A stretch of 29,086 nt of DNA from NCBI GenBank assembly GCA_900550105.1, contig URQW01000035.1, forward strand, positions 1 to 29,086, given 5' to 3'. The stretch's first letter is position 1, and each line of letters opens with the position of its first letter. The DNA is from an uncultured Pelosinus sp. (GTDB taxonomy: Bacteria; Bacillota; Negativicutes; UMGS1260). The notes below the pieces were generated by a model, which worked only from the letters and a program-made list of their open reading frames with translations, did not search any database and was not told the origin of the DNA. The position numbers and the translations under genes are program-made. Shown in pieces: positions 15,425-23,719 of the stretch.

Positions 15425-16558
15425 ATGAAATTGAATTCGAAAATTGTGCACATTGGTGTACGCAGCGATGAGAAAACCGGAGCAATTAGTACGCCGATTT
15501 ATCAAACAGCATCTTTTGCCCATCCCGCAGTGGGACAAAGTACTGGTTATGATTATACGCGAACCAAGAATCCGACGCGAGAAGTTTTGGAAAAGGGAAT
15601 CGCAATTTTAGAAAATGGTGCAGGCGGTTATGCTTTTGCGACTGGGATGGCGGCCATTACAGCAGTCTTGATGTTGTACAAGGCTGGCGATCACATAGTG
15701 GTGATTCAAGATTGTTATGGCGGAACTTATCGCGTCATTGATAAAGTGTTTGCTCCCTTTGGCTTGACAGCAACTTATGTTGATGCTACTGATGTAGAGA
15801 ATATTGCGGCAGCCATCCAAGCTAATACTAAGGCAGTTTTGATTGAGACGCCGACCAATCCGTTAATGAGTATTGTTGATATTGCGGCAACAGCAAGGCT
15901 TACGAAATCGAAAGGCATTCATTTGATTGTTGATAATACCTTTTTAACGCCCTGTCTACAGCGCCCCTTAGAACTGGGCGCCGATATTGTACTTCACAGT
16001 GGTACGAAATATTTAGCGGGCCATAATGATTTATTATGCGGTCTTGTTGTAGCCAAAGATCCAGAACTAGCTGAAAAAATTCAATATATCCAGAATGCTA
16101 CAGGCAATATTTTAAGTCCTGGCGATAGCTGGCTGTTGATTCGCGGCATGAAAACCTTAGCGCTTCGGATGCAGCGTCACAATGAGAATGCTCAGGCTGT
16201 AGCTGAATGGCTCAATCAGCATCGTCATGTAACGAAAGTCTATTATCCTGGTCTGGCGGAGCATCCCGGCAAGGCGGTTCAAGATAAGCAAGCTTCTGGT
16301 TATGGCGGTATGGTTTCTTTTACGGTGAAGCGACCGGAACTTGTGCTGCAAGTACTGGAAAAAGTGAAGTTCATTCAATTTGCCGAAAGCCTCGGCGGTG
16401 TTGAGACATTGATTACTTTTCCGGCGAAACAGACCCATGCTGATATTCCAGTGGAAACAAGAGAAAAATTGGGCATTGATGATTGCTTGCTTCGTTTATC
16501 TGTCGGCGTGGAAGATGTAGCAGATATTATTGCCGATCTAGATCAGGCTTTGGAATAA
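15425..16558 (+). CDS. Cystathionine gamma-synthase/lyase-type PLP enzyme
   Basis: A 377-residue PLP enzyme of the Cys/Met metabolism family. Motifs are SKIVHIGVRSDEKTGAIS at the start, YDYTRTKNPTREVLE, PLP lysine K195 in HSGTKYLAGHNDLLCG, and SLGGVETLITFPAKQTHADIP near the end. The last segment resembles the MetI/MetC group, so it could be a cystathionine gamma-synthase/O-acetylhomoserine thiolyase (metI-like), a cystathionine beta-lyase or a gamma-lyase; sequence alone does not decide. Control by a SAM-I riboswitch supports a role in making homocysteine and methionine. ATG 15425 has TGGAGGAAAA upstream; the open frame extends back through the riboswitch, but that part is not coding. The next gene follows after 52 nt. 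Confidence 0.9.
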   Translation: MKLNSKIVHIGVRSDEKTGAISTPIYQTASFAHPAVGQSTGYDYTRTKNPTREVLEKGIAILENGAGGYAFATGMAAITAVLMLYKAGDHIVVIQDCYGGTYRVIDKVFAPFGLTATYVDATDVENIAAAIQANTKAVLIETPTNPLMSIVDIAATARLTKSKGIHLIVDNTFLTPCLQRPLELGADIVLHSGTKYLAGHNDLLCGLVVAKDPELAEKIQYIQNATGNILSPGDSWLLIRGMKTLALRMQRHNENAQAVAEWLNQHRHVTKVYYPGLAEHPGKAVQDKQASGYGGMVSFTVKRPELVLQVLEKVKFIQFAESLGGVETLITFPAKQTHADIPVETREKLGIDDCLLRLSVGVEDVADIIADLDQALE

Positions 16559-16610
16559 AAATTGTTTTATGACTATTAACAGGTGTGAGGAAAAAGGAGA
16601 CGAAGAAATT

Positions 16611-17792
16611 ATGCAGAGAATTCAAAAGTACGCTTCAGAAAAAGCAAGTCATTTTACGGAATCAGTGATCCGTGATATGACACGCGTAGCTGTAAAACAT
16701 GGCGCGATTAACCTGGCGCAAGGCTTTCCCGATTTTCCAGCGCCTGATGCGATTAAACAAGCTGCGGCTGACGCAATTTTTAATGATCATAATCAATATG
16801 CGATTACCTGGGGAACCAAGGATTTACGCGATGGCATTACGGCAAAAGTAAAAAAAGAATATGGTATCGAAATTGATCCGGAAAAACAAATTACCGTTTG
16901 CTGCGGCTCCACGGAAGGAATGATCGCGACCTTACTTGCGACGATTAATCCTGGCGATGAAGTCATTGTTTTTGAACCTTTTTATGAGAATTATGGCGCT
17001 GATGCTGTTTTATGCGGCGCGACTCCCAAATATGTGACGCTCCATACCCCGGATTTTCACCTCGACTTAGATGAATTAAAAGCAGCTTTTTCTGATAAGA
17101 CGAGAGCGATTATTATTAATACGCCTCATAATCCTACAGGTAAAGTGTTTTCAGCGGAAGAATTACAAGTGATTGCTGAGTTATGTCAAAAGTATGACGT
17201 TTTGGCAATTACTGACGAAATTTACGAATATATCCTTTATGATGGTGCCAAACATATTCCTCTCTATAATCTGCCTGGGATGGCTGAGCGGACGATTATT
17301 ATTAACAGCACCTCAAAAACTTATAGTGTGACTGGCTGGCGTATTGGCTATGTGATTGCTTCACCGGAAATTACGGATTCGATTCGTAAAGTTCATGACT
17401 TTTTAACCGTTGGCGCTGCTGCCCCCTTACAGGTTGCTTCTGCCGCAGCTTTGCGGTTTCCGGACTCTTACTATCAGGAGCTAGGAGATTTTTACGCCGA
17501 GCGCCGTGATTTGCTCCTAGGAGCGCTAGAATCAGTTGGTCTTCGTTGTGTAAAACCGCAGGGAGCTTATTACATTATGGCGGATATTCGTTCCTTAGGG
17601 TGGCACGATGATGTAGAATTTTCCTTCTATCTGACCCGGGAAATTGGTGTTGCGCCGGTACCTGGTTCCAGTTTTTATCGTCCCGACAGCGCTGATGCCC
17701 ATACTTTTATTCGGTTTTGCTACTGCAAAAAAATCGAAACATTAGAAGCGGCTGTAGCAAGATTGAAGAAAGTAAGTTTACAGCATAAGTAG
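16611..17792 (+). CDS. PLP-dependent class I/II aminotransferase, probably methionine/aromatic
   Basis: A 393-residue fold-type I aminotransferase. It shows NLAQGFPDFPAPDAI at the N-terminus, QYAITWGTKDLRDGI, NTPHNPTGKVFS, TDEIYEYILYD and the PLP lysine K236 in STSKTYSVTGWRIGY, with the carboxylate-binding Arg in FIRFCYCK. This pattern fits the YbdL/kynurenine aminotransferase-like group, several of which use methionine or its keto acid (KMTB). Its place as second gene behind the SAM riboswitch supports a link to methionine, inferred from context. ATG 16611 is preceded by AAAGGAGA; the frame upstream of it is not conserved-looking. It ends before a strong terminator. Confidence 0.88.
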   Translation: MQRIQKYASEKASHFTESVIRDMTRVAVKHGAINLAQGFPDFPAPDAIKQAAADAIFNDHNQYAITWGTKDLRDGITAKVKKEYGIEIDPEKQITVCCGSTEGMIATLLATINPGDEVIVFEPFYENYGADAVLCGATPKYVTLHTPDFHLDLDELKAAFSDKTRAIIINTPHNPTGKVFSAEELQVIAELCQKYDVLAITDEIYEYILYDGAKHIPLYNLPGMAERTIIINSTSKTYSVTGWRIGYVIASPEITDSIRKVHDFLTVGAAAPLQVASAAALRFPDSYYQELGDFYAERRDLLLGALESVGLRCVKPQGAYYIMADIRSLGWHDDVEFSFYLTREIGVAPVPGSSFYRPDSADAHTFIRFCYCKKIETLEAAVARLKKVSLQHK

Positions 17793-17809
17793 AAAACGTA
17801 CTGTTGATA

Positions 17810-17851
17810 AAAAGTGCATTTGTGCCGATGCTTGGGCATAAATGCACTTTT
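17810..17851 (+). terminator. Intrinsic terminator of the met operon
   Basis: A 17-bp stem, AAAAGTGCATTTGTGCC with GGCATAAATGCACTTTT (one G-U), around an 8-nt loop. It separates the methionine genes from the beta-lactamase regulators. Confidence 0.88.
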
Positions 17852-17960
17852 GTTATGTCCAGGTTGATTCATAACTTTTACTGTTGTTTTTTATTTGACC
17901 GTAACAGTTCATCTTATGTGTTTAAAAAAATAGTGCATTGGTTTAAACAATATTTGATTT

Positions 17961-17989
17961 TTGACAGAAAGTCTTACAAGGGGTATATT
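17961..17989 (+). promoter_or_regulatory. Sigma-A promoter of blaI-blaR1
   Basis: TTGACA (17961-17966), a 17-bp spacer and TATATT (17984-17989). The predicted start falls inside the BlaI operator that follows. The rest of the 17852-17960 gap shows nothing I can assign. Confidence 0.85.
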
Positions 17990-17996
17990 ATTTATA

Positions 17997-18010
17997 ATTA
18001 CAATTGTAAT
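17997..18010. promoter_or_regulatory. BlaI operator upstream of blaI
   Basis: ATTACAATTGTAAT is a perfect 14-bp palindrome with the TACA-N2-TGTA core recognised by BlaI/MecI/CopY repressors. It covers the predicted transcription start, so BlaI should repress its own operon. Confidence 0.88.
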
Positions 18011-18028
18011 CTTTAGGAGTGGAAAGCT

Positions 18029-18403
18029 TTGAAAACGTTACCGCAAATCTCGGACATGGAATGGCAAGTTATGAAGATTTTATGGGCAAAGGCACCGCTT
18101 ACAGCCAACCAAGTCATTAAGCAAATTGAAGGGATTATGCCATGGAAGCCCAAGACCGTTAAAACAATGTTGGGAAGACTGGTAAAGAAAAAAGCCGTCG
18201 CTTTTCATGTCGAAGGCCGGGAATATGTGTATTATCCCCTTGTGGCCGAAGTCGATTGTATAAAAGCGGAAAGCCAGTCCTTTTTAGACAAAGTATTTTC
18301 TGGCGCTTTGAATGTGATGTTTGCTAATTTTTTAGAGGAACAGCAATTGTCAAAAGAAGAAATAGCTGAACTGAAACGCATCCTAGATCAAAAGAAAAAA
18401 TAA
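18029..18403 (+). CDS. blaI: BlaI/MecI/CopY family repressor
   Basis: A 124-residue winged-helix repressor. The N-terminal DNA-binding domain (about 1-72) has ISDMEWQVMKILWAKAPLTA and the recognition helix PWKPKTVKTMLGRLVKKK. The C-terminal helices (about 75-120) form the dimerisation part. Staphylococcal BlaI is inactivated by cleavage at Asn101-Phe102; here an Asn100-Phe101 bond occurs in the equivalent context (MFANFLEE), so the same proteolytic switch is likely. It starts with TTG at 18029, with AGGAG 9 nt upstream. blaR1 follows after 18 nt. Three matching operators in the window (one here, two before the lactamase) define its probable regulon. Confidence 0.94.
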   Translation: MKTLPQISDMEWQVMKILWAKAPLTANQVIKQIEGIMPWKPKTVKTMLGRLVKKKAVAFHVEGREYVYYPLVAEVDCIKAESQSFLDKVFSGALNVMFANFLEEQQLSKEEIAELKRILDQKKK

Positions 18404-18421
18404 AGCAAGGGAGGTCTCTTT

Positions 18422-20224
18422 ATGGGACTCGATTCTTTTGTTCATTGGTTGCTATATTCTTCGCTGCTAGGGAGTGGTTTAGTCGGCTTAATACTGGTGG
18501 TTCGTTTGGTCTCTAAACATCGCTTAGGGGCAAATTGGCAGTACCTGATATGGTTTCTATTGATTGCAAAATTGTTAATTCCCTTTGCGCCAGAAAGCCC
18601 TTTCAGTGTATTTAATGTTTTCAACTATGTAGTTACCCAAAGTGCAGATTATTTTAAACCCAGTGAATCTGTAGCTGTTGAGCCAACTGTGAACAGAAAG
18701 TTTTCCATAGACAAATTAGCCAACAATAGCGGTGATTACTATGTATCAGTAGACCGGGCATTCTTTGATAATGAAAATGAAATGATATTTTTGGTTTGGC
18801 TCATTGGTGTAGTTATTTTTACTTGCTATATGATTCGATCCACTATGAAACTGCAAGCTATCATAAAGAATAGTCCACAAGTTCGAGATAAAGACGTGCT
18901 AAAGCTATTGATTGAATGCAAGAAGGTGGTAAAGGTAAGGCACAATCCAATTTTGGTGGAGTCAGAAGCATTTCAAAGTCCAAGAATTGTTGGCGTAGTG
19001 CAGCCGCATCTGGTTTTGCCAATAGGCATGGTTCAGTTTTTGAGTAAGATGGATCTACGCTATATTTTTCTCCATGAACTAGCCCATCTTCAACGCAAAG
19101 ATCTTTATGTCAATTGGATTATCGCGTTTTTCCAGATCATTCATTGGTTTAACCCGCTTATTTGGTATGCCTTTTATCAAATGCGCCAGGATCGAGAATT
19201 AGCTTGCGATGCGTCGGTACTCAGTTTATTGGAACCAGAAGAATGCCACCATTATGGTGTCGCCATTATTGCTTTTTTGGAAAGATACTCTTACCAAGGG
19301 GACTCTTTTACAACAGCCGGATTCATTAGTAGCAAAAAACATATTAAGGATCGATTATCAAGGATTGCTTTCTATCAAAAAAGGACTATGACCAAATTGA
19401 TTTTGGAAGTGTTTTTCTTTTTGCTGTTTAGTGGTTTTGTGCTGACAAGTGCCAGTGACGTATCTGGGACAGCTTCATTCGTCGAACCGCCGCAAGGAAA
19501 GCAAAGTATCGTTTATAAAGATTTAAGCAGGTATTTTCAAGGTTATAATGGGGCTTTTGTTTTACTTGATCTAGAAAAAGACCATTATCTGATATATCAT
19601 GACAACAATAATAATGAAAAGGTATCGCCAGATTCAACCTATAAAATTATTAGTTCTTTAATTGGTCTTGAGACGGGAGTTTTAACGAAGGATAATACGC
19701 TATTAGCATGGGATGGAACTTTATTCCCGATTGAACAATGGAATAGAGATCAGACGTTAAAATCGGCTATGAGGTACTCTGTGAATTGGTATTTTCAGAG
19801 GGTTGATTCGTCAGTCGGCAAAGCGAGGCTTGAGAACTATTTAAAACAAACTGGTTACGGTAATCATGATCTCTCGGGAGGCATTAAGGATTTTTGGATA
19901 GAATCTTCTCTGAAAATTTCGCCCAAAGAACAAGTTGAAATCCTTAAAAAATTATGTACTTACGACATGCCTTTTTCGCCGGAAAATATTGATATCGTCA
20001 AAAACGCAATCAAGTTATCTGAGCAGGATCATTTAGTTTTATATGGTAAAACCGGTACTGGCAATGTGAACGGCAAAAACATTAACGGCTGGTTTATTGG
20101 TTTTGTGAAGAATGGTGGCAGAACCTATATTTTTGCAACAAATATTCAAGGCAATGAAGCTGTCGATGGTGCCAATGCTAAAAATATAACTTTAGCTATT
20201 CTAAAAGATGAAAATATTTTATAG
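18422..20224 (+). CDS. blaR1: BlaR1-type beta-lactam sensor and M56 metalloprotease
   Basis: A 600-residue membrane receptor, the usual BlaR1 size. Hydrophobic segments lie at about 9-28, 39-55, 121-138, 229-250 and 322-345. The M56 zinc protease domain has HELAH (H218-E219, H222) and the third ligand E259 in DRELACDASV. After the last membrane helix, the external sensor domain (about 365-600) is class D lactamase-like: S405-T-Y-K408, S453-V-N455, YGN and K543-T-G545. Acylation of Ser405 by a beta-lactam should activate the protease and lead to BlaI cleavage. The Asn after Ser-Val corresponds to the residue known in staphylococcal BlaR1 (N439) to favour a stable acyl-enzyme over hydrolysis. 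Start ATG 18422 has GGGAGG upstream. Confidence 0.95.
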   Translation: MGLDSFVHWLLYSSLLGSGLVGLILVVRLVSKHRLGANWQYLIWFLLIAKLLIPFAPESPFSVFNVFNYVVTQSADYFKPSESVAVEPTVNRKFSIDKLANNSGDYYVSVDRAFFDNENEMIFLVWLIGVVIFTCYMIRSTMKLQAIIKNSPQVRDKDVLKLLIECKKVVKVRHNPILVESEAFQSPRIVGVVQPHLVLPIGMVQFLSKMDLRYIFLHELAHLQRKDLYVNWIIAFFQIIHWFNPLIWYAFYQMRQDRELACDASVLSLLEPEECHHYGVAIIAFLERYSYQGDSFTTAGFISSKKHIKDRLSRIAFYQKRTMTKLILEVFFFLLFSGFVLTSASDVSGTASFVEPPQGKQSIVYKDLSRYFQGYNGAFVLLDLEKDHYLIYHDNNNNEKVSPDSTYKIISSLIGLETGVLTKDNTLLAWDGTLFPIEQWNRDQTLKSAMRYSVNWYFQRVDSSVGKARLENYLKQTGYGNHDLSGGIKDFWIESSLKISPKEQVEILKKLCTYDMPFSPENIDIVKNAIKLSEQDHLVLYGKTGTGNVNGKNINGWFIGFVKNGGRTYIFATNIQGNEAVDGANAKNITLAILKDENIL

Positions 20225-20231
20225 AATTTTT

Positions 20232-20263
20232 AAACGCAGGGTAAATATACCTTGCGTTTTTTC
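20232..20263 (+). terminator. Intrinsic terminator after blaR1
   Basis: AAACGCAGGGTA pairs with TACCTTGCGTTT (one G-U) around AATA and continues into TTT. It makes the lactamase gene a separate transcription unit. Confidence 0.87.
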
Positions 20264-20310
20264 TTTGTCTGTACTTAGTAGACGGAACTTTTAATTTCTC
20301 AGAATTTGCA

Positions 20311-20339
20311 TTGACACAGATAGATTACAAGTGTAATAT
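20311..20339 (+). promoter_or_regulatory. Sigma-A promoter of the class D beta-lactamase gene
   Basis: TTGACA (20311-20316), a 17-bp spacer and TAATAT (20334-20339). The -10 region is embedded in the first BlaI operator. Confidence 0.75.
20324..20337. promoter_or_regulatory. BlaI operator 1 of the lactamase promoter
   Basis: ATTACAAGTGTAAT has the core TACA-AG-TGTA with flanking ATT/AAT. It overlaps the spacer and the -10 box, a position that blocks RNA polymerase binding. Confidence 0.87.
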
Positions 20340-20349
20340 TTTGCTTATA

Positions 20350-20365
20350 GACTACAAGTGTAGTC
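20350..20365. promoter_or_regulatory. BlaI operator 2 of the lactamase promoter
   Basis: GACTACAAGTGTAGTC shares the core TACA-AG-TGTA and has 7-bp arms. Its centre is 27 bp from that of operator 1, just downstream of the predicted start. Paired operators also occur at staphylococcal bla promoters. Confidence 0.87.
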
Positions 20366-20423
20366 TTATTACGATAAGGAAAATGTTAAAAATAGAATCA
20401 CCTATAAAGAAAGGATGTTGGAT

Positions 20424-21233
20424 ATGAAAAAATGGCCTTTAGTATGCTTGGTCGTTACTTTTTTGTGGTTTAACTCTATGGCTAAACTGAGTGCGTCTGA
20501 TTTAGTTGAACGGGAAGACTTGGGAAAATACTTTAATGGCTTTATTACAGGTACCTTTATTCTGTATGATGAGGCGAAGAATCAGTATACCGTTTTCAAT
20601 AAAGTGCAAAGTGTACAGCGCTTATCGCCGTGTTCTACTTTTAAAATTTATAATTCGCTTGCGGGGCTAGAAACAGGCGTTGTTGATCAGGAGGATGTAT
20701 ATACTTTATTTAAATGGGATGGAACGAGGTATGATTTTCCTGCCTGGAATCATGATCAAACATTATCATCGGCTACGAGAGATTCCGTTGTCTGGTACTT
20801 TAAGGAACTTGCCAGACGGATCGGAAAGGAGAGAATGCAAGAGTTTCTTGACAAGATACAGTATGGGAATCAGGATATATCTGGCGGTTTAACCACGTTT
20901 TGGCTACGATCTTCCTTACAGATATCAGCTCGTGAACAAGTCGACTTATTGCACAAATTATATGCTGGCAAGTTACCTGTTGCTTCAGAAAATGTGGCCA
21001 TAGTAAAAAGAAATATTACGATCTCTGAAGGCAATGGCATGCGTTTTATGGGGAAGACGGGTTCTGGATTTCAAGATGACAAATGGATTTTAGGTTGGTT
21101 TGTTGGCTGTATCGAGAAGGACGGAAATCGTTATTTTTTTGCGACTAATATTCAGGGAATGGATGGTGCCACTGGCGGAAAGGCCAGAGAAATTACAAAA
21201 TTAATACTAAGAGATCTTCGAATTTATCTGTAA
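20424..21233 (+). CDS. bla: Class D (OXA-type) beta-lactamase
   Basis: A 269-residue exported serine beta-lactamase. Residues 1-24 look like a signal peptide (MKK, hydrophobic core, possible cleavage after LSA). All class D motifs are present: S71-T-F-K74 (Lys74 would be carbamylated), S121-V-V123, Y147-G-N149, K211-T-G213 and the Trp in WILGWFVG. It hydrolyses penicillins and possibly oxacillin-type drugs; the spectrum cannot be read from sequence. It is closely similar to the sensor domain of the adjacent BlaR1, including shared blocks such as NSLAGLETGV versus SSLIGLETGV. ATG 20424 is chosen over ATG 20415 because AAAGGA is 8 nt upstream. Its promoter carries two BlaI operators. No terminator is evident after the stop. 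Confidence 0.95.
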   Translation: MKKWPLVCLVVTFLWFNSMAKLSASDLVEREDLGKYFNGFITGTFILYDEAKNQYTVFNKVQSVQRLSPCSTFKIYNSLAGLETGVVDQEDVYTLFKWDGTRYDFPAWNHDQTLSSATRDSVVWYFKELARRIGKERMQEFLDKIQYGNQDISGGLTTFWLRSSLQISAREQVDLLHKLYAGKLPVASENVAIVKRNITISEGNGMRFMGKTGSGFQDDKWILGWFVGCIEKDGNRYFFATNIQGMDGATGGKAREITKLILRDLRIYL

Positions 21234-21557
21234 ATGTGAGGACTTTGGTTGATGGATTATTAAATTAGAACAAAGAGCGTTCTGAGGAGATAGAAAGGGT
21301 GGCTGATACAGTAATTTTATTGGTATGATAATCAAATCAACACTGTTAGCACTTTTATTTGTTGTCCTAGAGAAATTTATTTGGTGAGTAGGAAAAAGCC
21401 GAATAATCTAGAAATAATATTATTTAAGAAGGAACCCCTTAGAATGGGTGCTACTACAAATAAATATTGAATAAGAGTAAACGTTTTGAGTTAATTTTAC
21501 GATATATTACTATAGAAGCTTTTTTATAAACGGAATCCAATCTAAGGGAGAATACGC
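21234..21557. other. 324-bp AT-rich non-coding gap after bla
   Basis: No conserved gene or clear terminator is visible. The longest item is a 20-codon hydrophobic frame from ATG 21324 without a ribosome binding site. A possible weak promoter, TTGAGT-16-TACTAT (21486-21513), lies about 45 bp before the next gene. An AAATAATATTATTT palindrome at 21412-21425 is AT-rich and of doubtful meaning. The gap may be a junction of inserted material, but no repeat or transposase trace is seen. Confidence 0.4.
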
Positions 21558-23693
21558 ATGGATGCAACAACAATTTCTTCCGGCACATCGCCAGTGTCGA
21601 AAATACCAGCTAGCAAGGAAGCGCCTGCGGTAAGAGAGGAAAGCGAACAGCAGGCTATTGGTTCTGTAGGGGCAGCTCAATCAGGAGCTGCATCTTCTGT
21701 TTCGTTGCCTAAGTCCCAGGTAAATACGGGGTTGTTTGATGATAGTCAAGATCCGGCCGGGCCGACTTTTAATGTAAAGATTATGATTGAACAAACCATT
21801 GTGCGTGTTTTAGAGCAGCTTGACCAACTTTTAGCGATGCCGGAAACAATGACAGATATGCTAGCGGATTCTATTCGTGCCGATTTAGAACAAGTTTTAT
21901 CAGATAAGCTACTGGCCTCGACGCCTGATAAGATGGAGCAAGGGCTTATCGCTATGCTTAAGACGAATAAAGACACGGTAGATGCTTTTTCGCAGTTATC
22001 CAAAGCGCTTTCAACCGCATTAGCGTATCAGATGATTATGTCTGATACGTTGCAACAAACGTTACAAAAGCAACAGCCGCAGCTTAAGCAGCTTATGCAA
22101 TATTTACAAACTCTATTTGAAGAGCCAACAAGTAGCGGGGAAACTGCGAGCGAAAATGTTTTGCTGCAAGAGCCTGGGCTGCAAAAACTGGGACTGAAAA
22201 ATCCTGAACTAAAAAATCCTGAGAAAAATCAGCTAGAGTCACAAGGTAAAAAGGTGGAGCAAGGCCTGAAAAATACTTCCTCGCAGCAAAACTTTGTTCA
22301 AAAACAGCCGTCCCAACCAGGACAGACAGAAACAACTGTTTTGCCGGAACAAACGGCTGGATCGATTAATCAGGAAATAAAAGATTCCTTTGGGCAAGCG
22401 GGTCTAAAGAATCAGAATATGTCTACTTCTTTGGAGCAGCCGTCACCGGATGAGAGCGTAAACTTACCAAAACATGACTCTGAGTTTGCTTTGGGATCTA
22501 AAGGTTCTGCAATTCCTTTAGCCGAGGATCAAGAACAAGGAAAATTGCAGCAAGGACCAAAGTTATCAGCAGACTTAGCGATGACGTCAGACATAGAAAT
22601 GCAGCTAGATCAGCCAAAGAATGTTTCACCTACAGGTAAGCAGATAGAAGATCCAACAAGCGAAGCTATTCAACAAAAAGGCATTTTGATGGATTCTGAA
22701 GGCGAGGTATTAACAACAGCTACACAGCGTTCTGAGGTTCAGTTTGGAGGAACAAGATCTCCTGAGATTGAAGCAAATACGGCAAATAAGCCGATGACCA
22801 ATGAAGTGGATACGATAGCATCGCAAAAATCGGCGTTACAAGAAGCTTCCCTAGAAGGACAAGAATCTGATAGTAAGAGTAGATACAGCAAGGATGAGGC
22901 AGTGGAACAGGGGGCTAAATCTTTGCAAGCTGCAGCAGGTCAAGCCTTAACAATGCTGAATAATCCCCCCTTACCCAAAAGTTCTGTAGGCCTCGATGAA
23001 TTTTTTAATTGGATTGCCCAGCAGATGTATCAAAGTAATGCTGGTGACGCGGTCGAGGTGTCTTTGCAACAGGAACTAAAAGCATGGCAAGCGCGTTTTA
23101 ATGATTTATCGGCGAAGGATCAGCTGATTATGGACAGCATGAAGCAGCAATTTGAGCAACAGTTGCCCAGCCTTATTCGTCAGCACGCTGAACAATTTCC
23201 AGCCTTGAAAGATCTTTATGTATATCAAAAGATGAGTGAGATTTCTCGGTATACGGAAGAACCGGCGGATCAATTAAAAGCAGCTAAAGATAGTGTAAGC
23301 CGATTAGCTGAATCACTCCAAAAGTCGCTAGTAACCTCTCAGTCTTTTCAAAGTGAAAGTGGCAGCGGTAGCAAAGTATTTAGCTTTTTCATGCCAGTAG
23401 TTTTTGATGAGAAAACGATGTATCCAGCTCATATTCATATTTTTCAGCAGAGTCAGAGAGAAAGACGTAGCGGTCAAATGATCTCGGAAACGTGGTTGCG
23501 CATGTTTATAAAAACCGATTACTCTGGTACAGTAAATCTTTTATTTCATGTACGGCAAAAGGATGTGGAAGTAAAAGTCGGCTTTTCTGATCCTGAAGCC
23601 GCCGATGATTTTTATGAATGGCTACCTGATATCCGACAGGTTTTAGCGAATGGCGTTTTTACATTGCAGCATATTGAAGTATTATCGGCGTGA
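21558..23693 (+). CDS. YlqG-like / FliK-like protein of unknown function
   Basis: A 711-residue protein that I do not recognise firmly. Residues 1-190 are largely helical; 190-450 is a low-complexity Gln/Ser/Glu/Lys-rich linker with short Gly-Leu-Lys and Asn-Pro-Glu repeats; the C-terminal ~230 residues are folded. The end (VFSFFMPVVFDEKTMYPAHI, then GTVNLLFHVRQKDVEVKVGF) resembles the C-terminal domain of FliK-type hook-length proteins. Its position before a YlqH/FlhB-C homologue matches ylqG-ylqH after rnhB in B. subtilis. FliK binds the FlhB C-domain, so this pair may interact outside flagellar assembly; that is inference. There is no signal peptide. AAGGGAG precedes the ATG. The next gene is 26 nt away. 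Confidence 0.65.
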   Translation: MDATTISSGTSPVSKIPASKEAPAVREESEQQAIGSVGAAQSGAASSVSLPKSQVNTGLFDDSQDPAGPTFNVKIMIEQTIVRVLEQLDQLLAMPETMTDMLADSIRADLEQVLSDKLLASTPDKMEQGLIAMLKTNKDTVDAFSQLSKALSTALAYQMIMSDTLQQTLQKQQPQLKQLMQYLQTLFEEPTSSGETASENVLLQEPGLQKLGLKNPELKNPEKNQLESQGKKVEQGLKNTSSQQNFVQKQPSQPGQTETTVLPEQTAGSINQEIKDSFGQAGLKNQNMSTSLEQPSPDESVNLPKHDSEFALGSKGSAIPLAEDQEQGKLQQGPKLSADLAMTSDIEMQLDQPKNVSPTGKQIEDPTSEAIQQKGILMDSEGEVLTTATQRSEVQFGGTRSPEIEANTANKPMTNEVDTIASQKSALQEASLEGQESDSKSRYSKDEAVEQGAKSLQAAAGQALTMLNNPPLPKSSVGLDEFFNWIAQQMYQSNAGDAVEVSLQQELKAWQARFNDLSAKDQLIMDSMKQQFEQQLPSLIRQHAEQFPALKDLYVYQKMSEISRYTEEPADQLKAAKDSVSRLAESLQKSLVTSQSFQSESGSGSKVFSFFMPVVFDEKTMYPAHIHIFQQSQRERRSGQMISETWLRMFIKTDYSGTVNLLFHVRQKDVEVKVGFSDPEAADDFYEWLPDIRQVLANGVFTLQHIEVLSA

Positions 23694-23719
23694 TTATCAT
23701 TTAGTGAAGGAGCTCACTT

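Noticed and set aside
17804..18016. 70-codon open frame between the aminotransferase and blaI
   Set aside because: It begins in the met terminator hairpin, runs through the blaI promoter and operator, and has no ribosome binding site or recognisable domain.
21324..21386. 20-codon hydrophobic frame in the gap after bla
   Set aside because: It has no ribosome binding site and no recognisable similarity, and its length is expected by chance in AT-rich DNA.
21391..21410. GCCGAATA resembling a sigma-D (flagellar) -10 element before the YlqG-like gene
   Set aside because: It has an extra base relative to GCCGATAA and no TAAA -35 at a suitable distance.
22190..22260. Short Gly-Leu-Lys and Asn-Pro-Glu coding repeats in the YlqG-like gene
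   Set aside because: They are irregular, low-complexity linker sequence and not a DNA repeat array or CRISPR.
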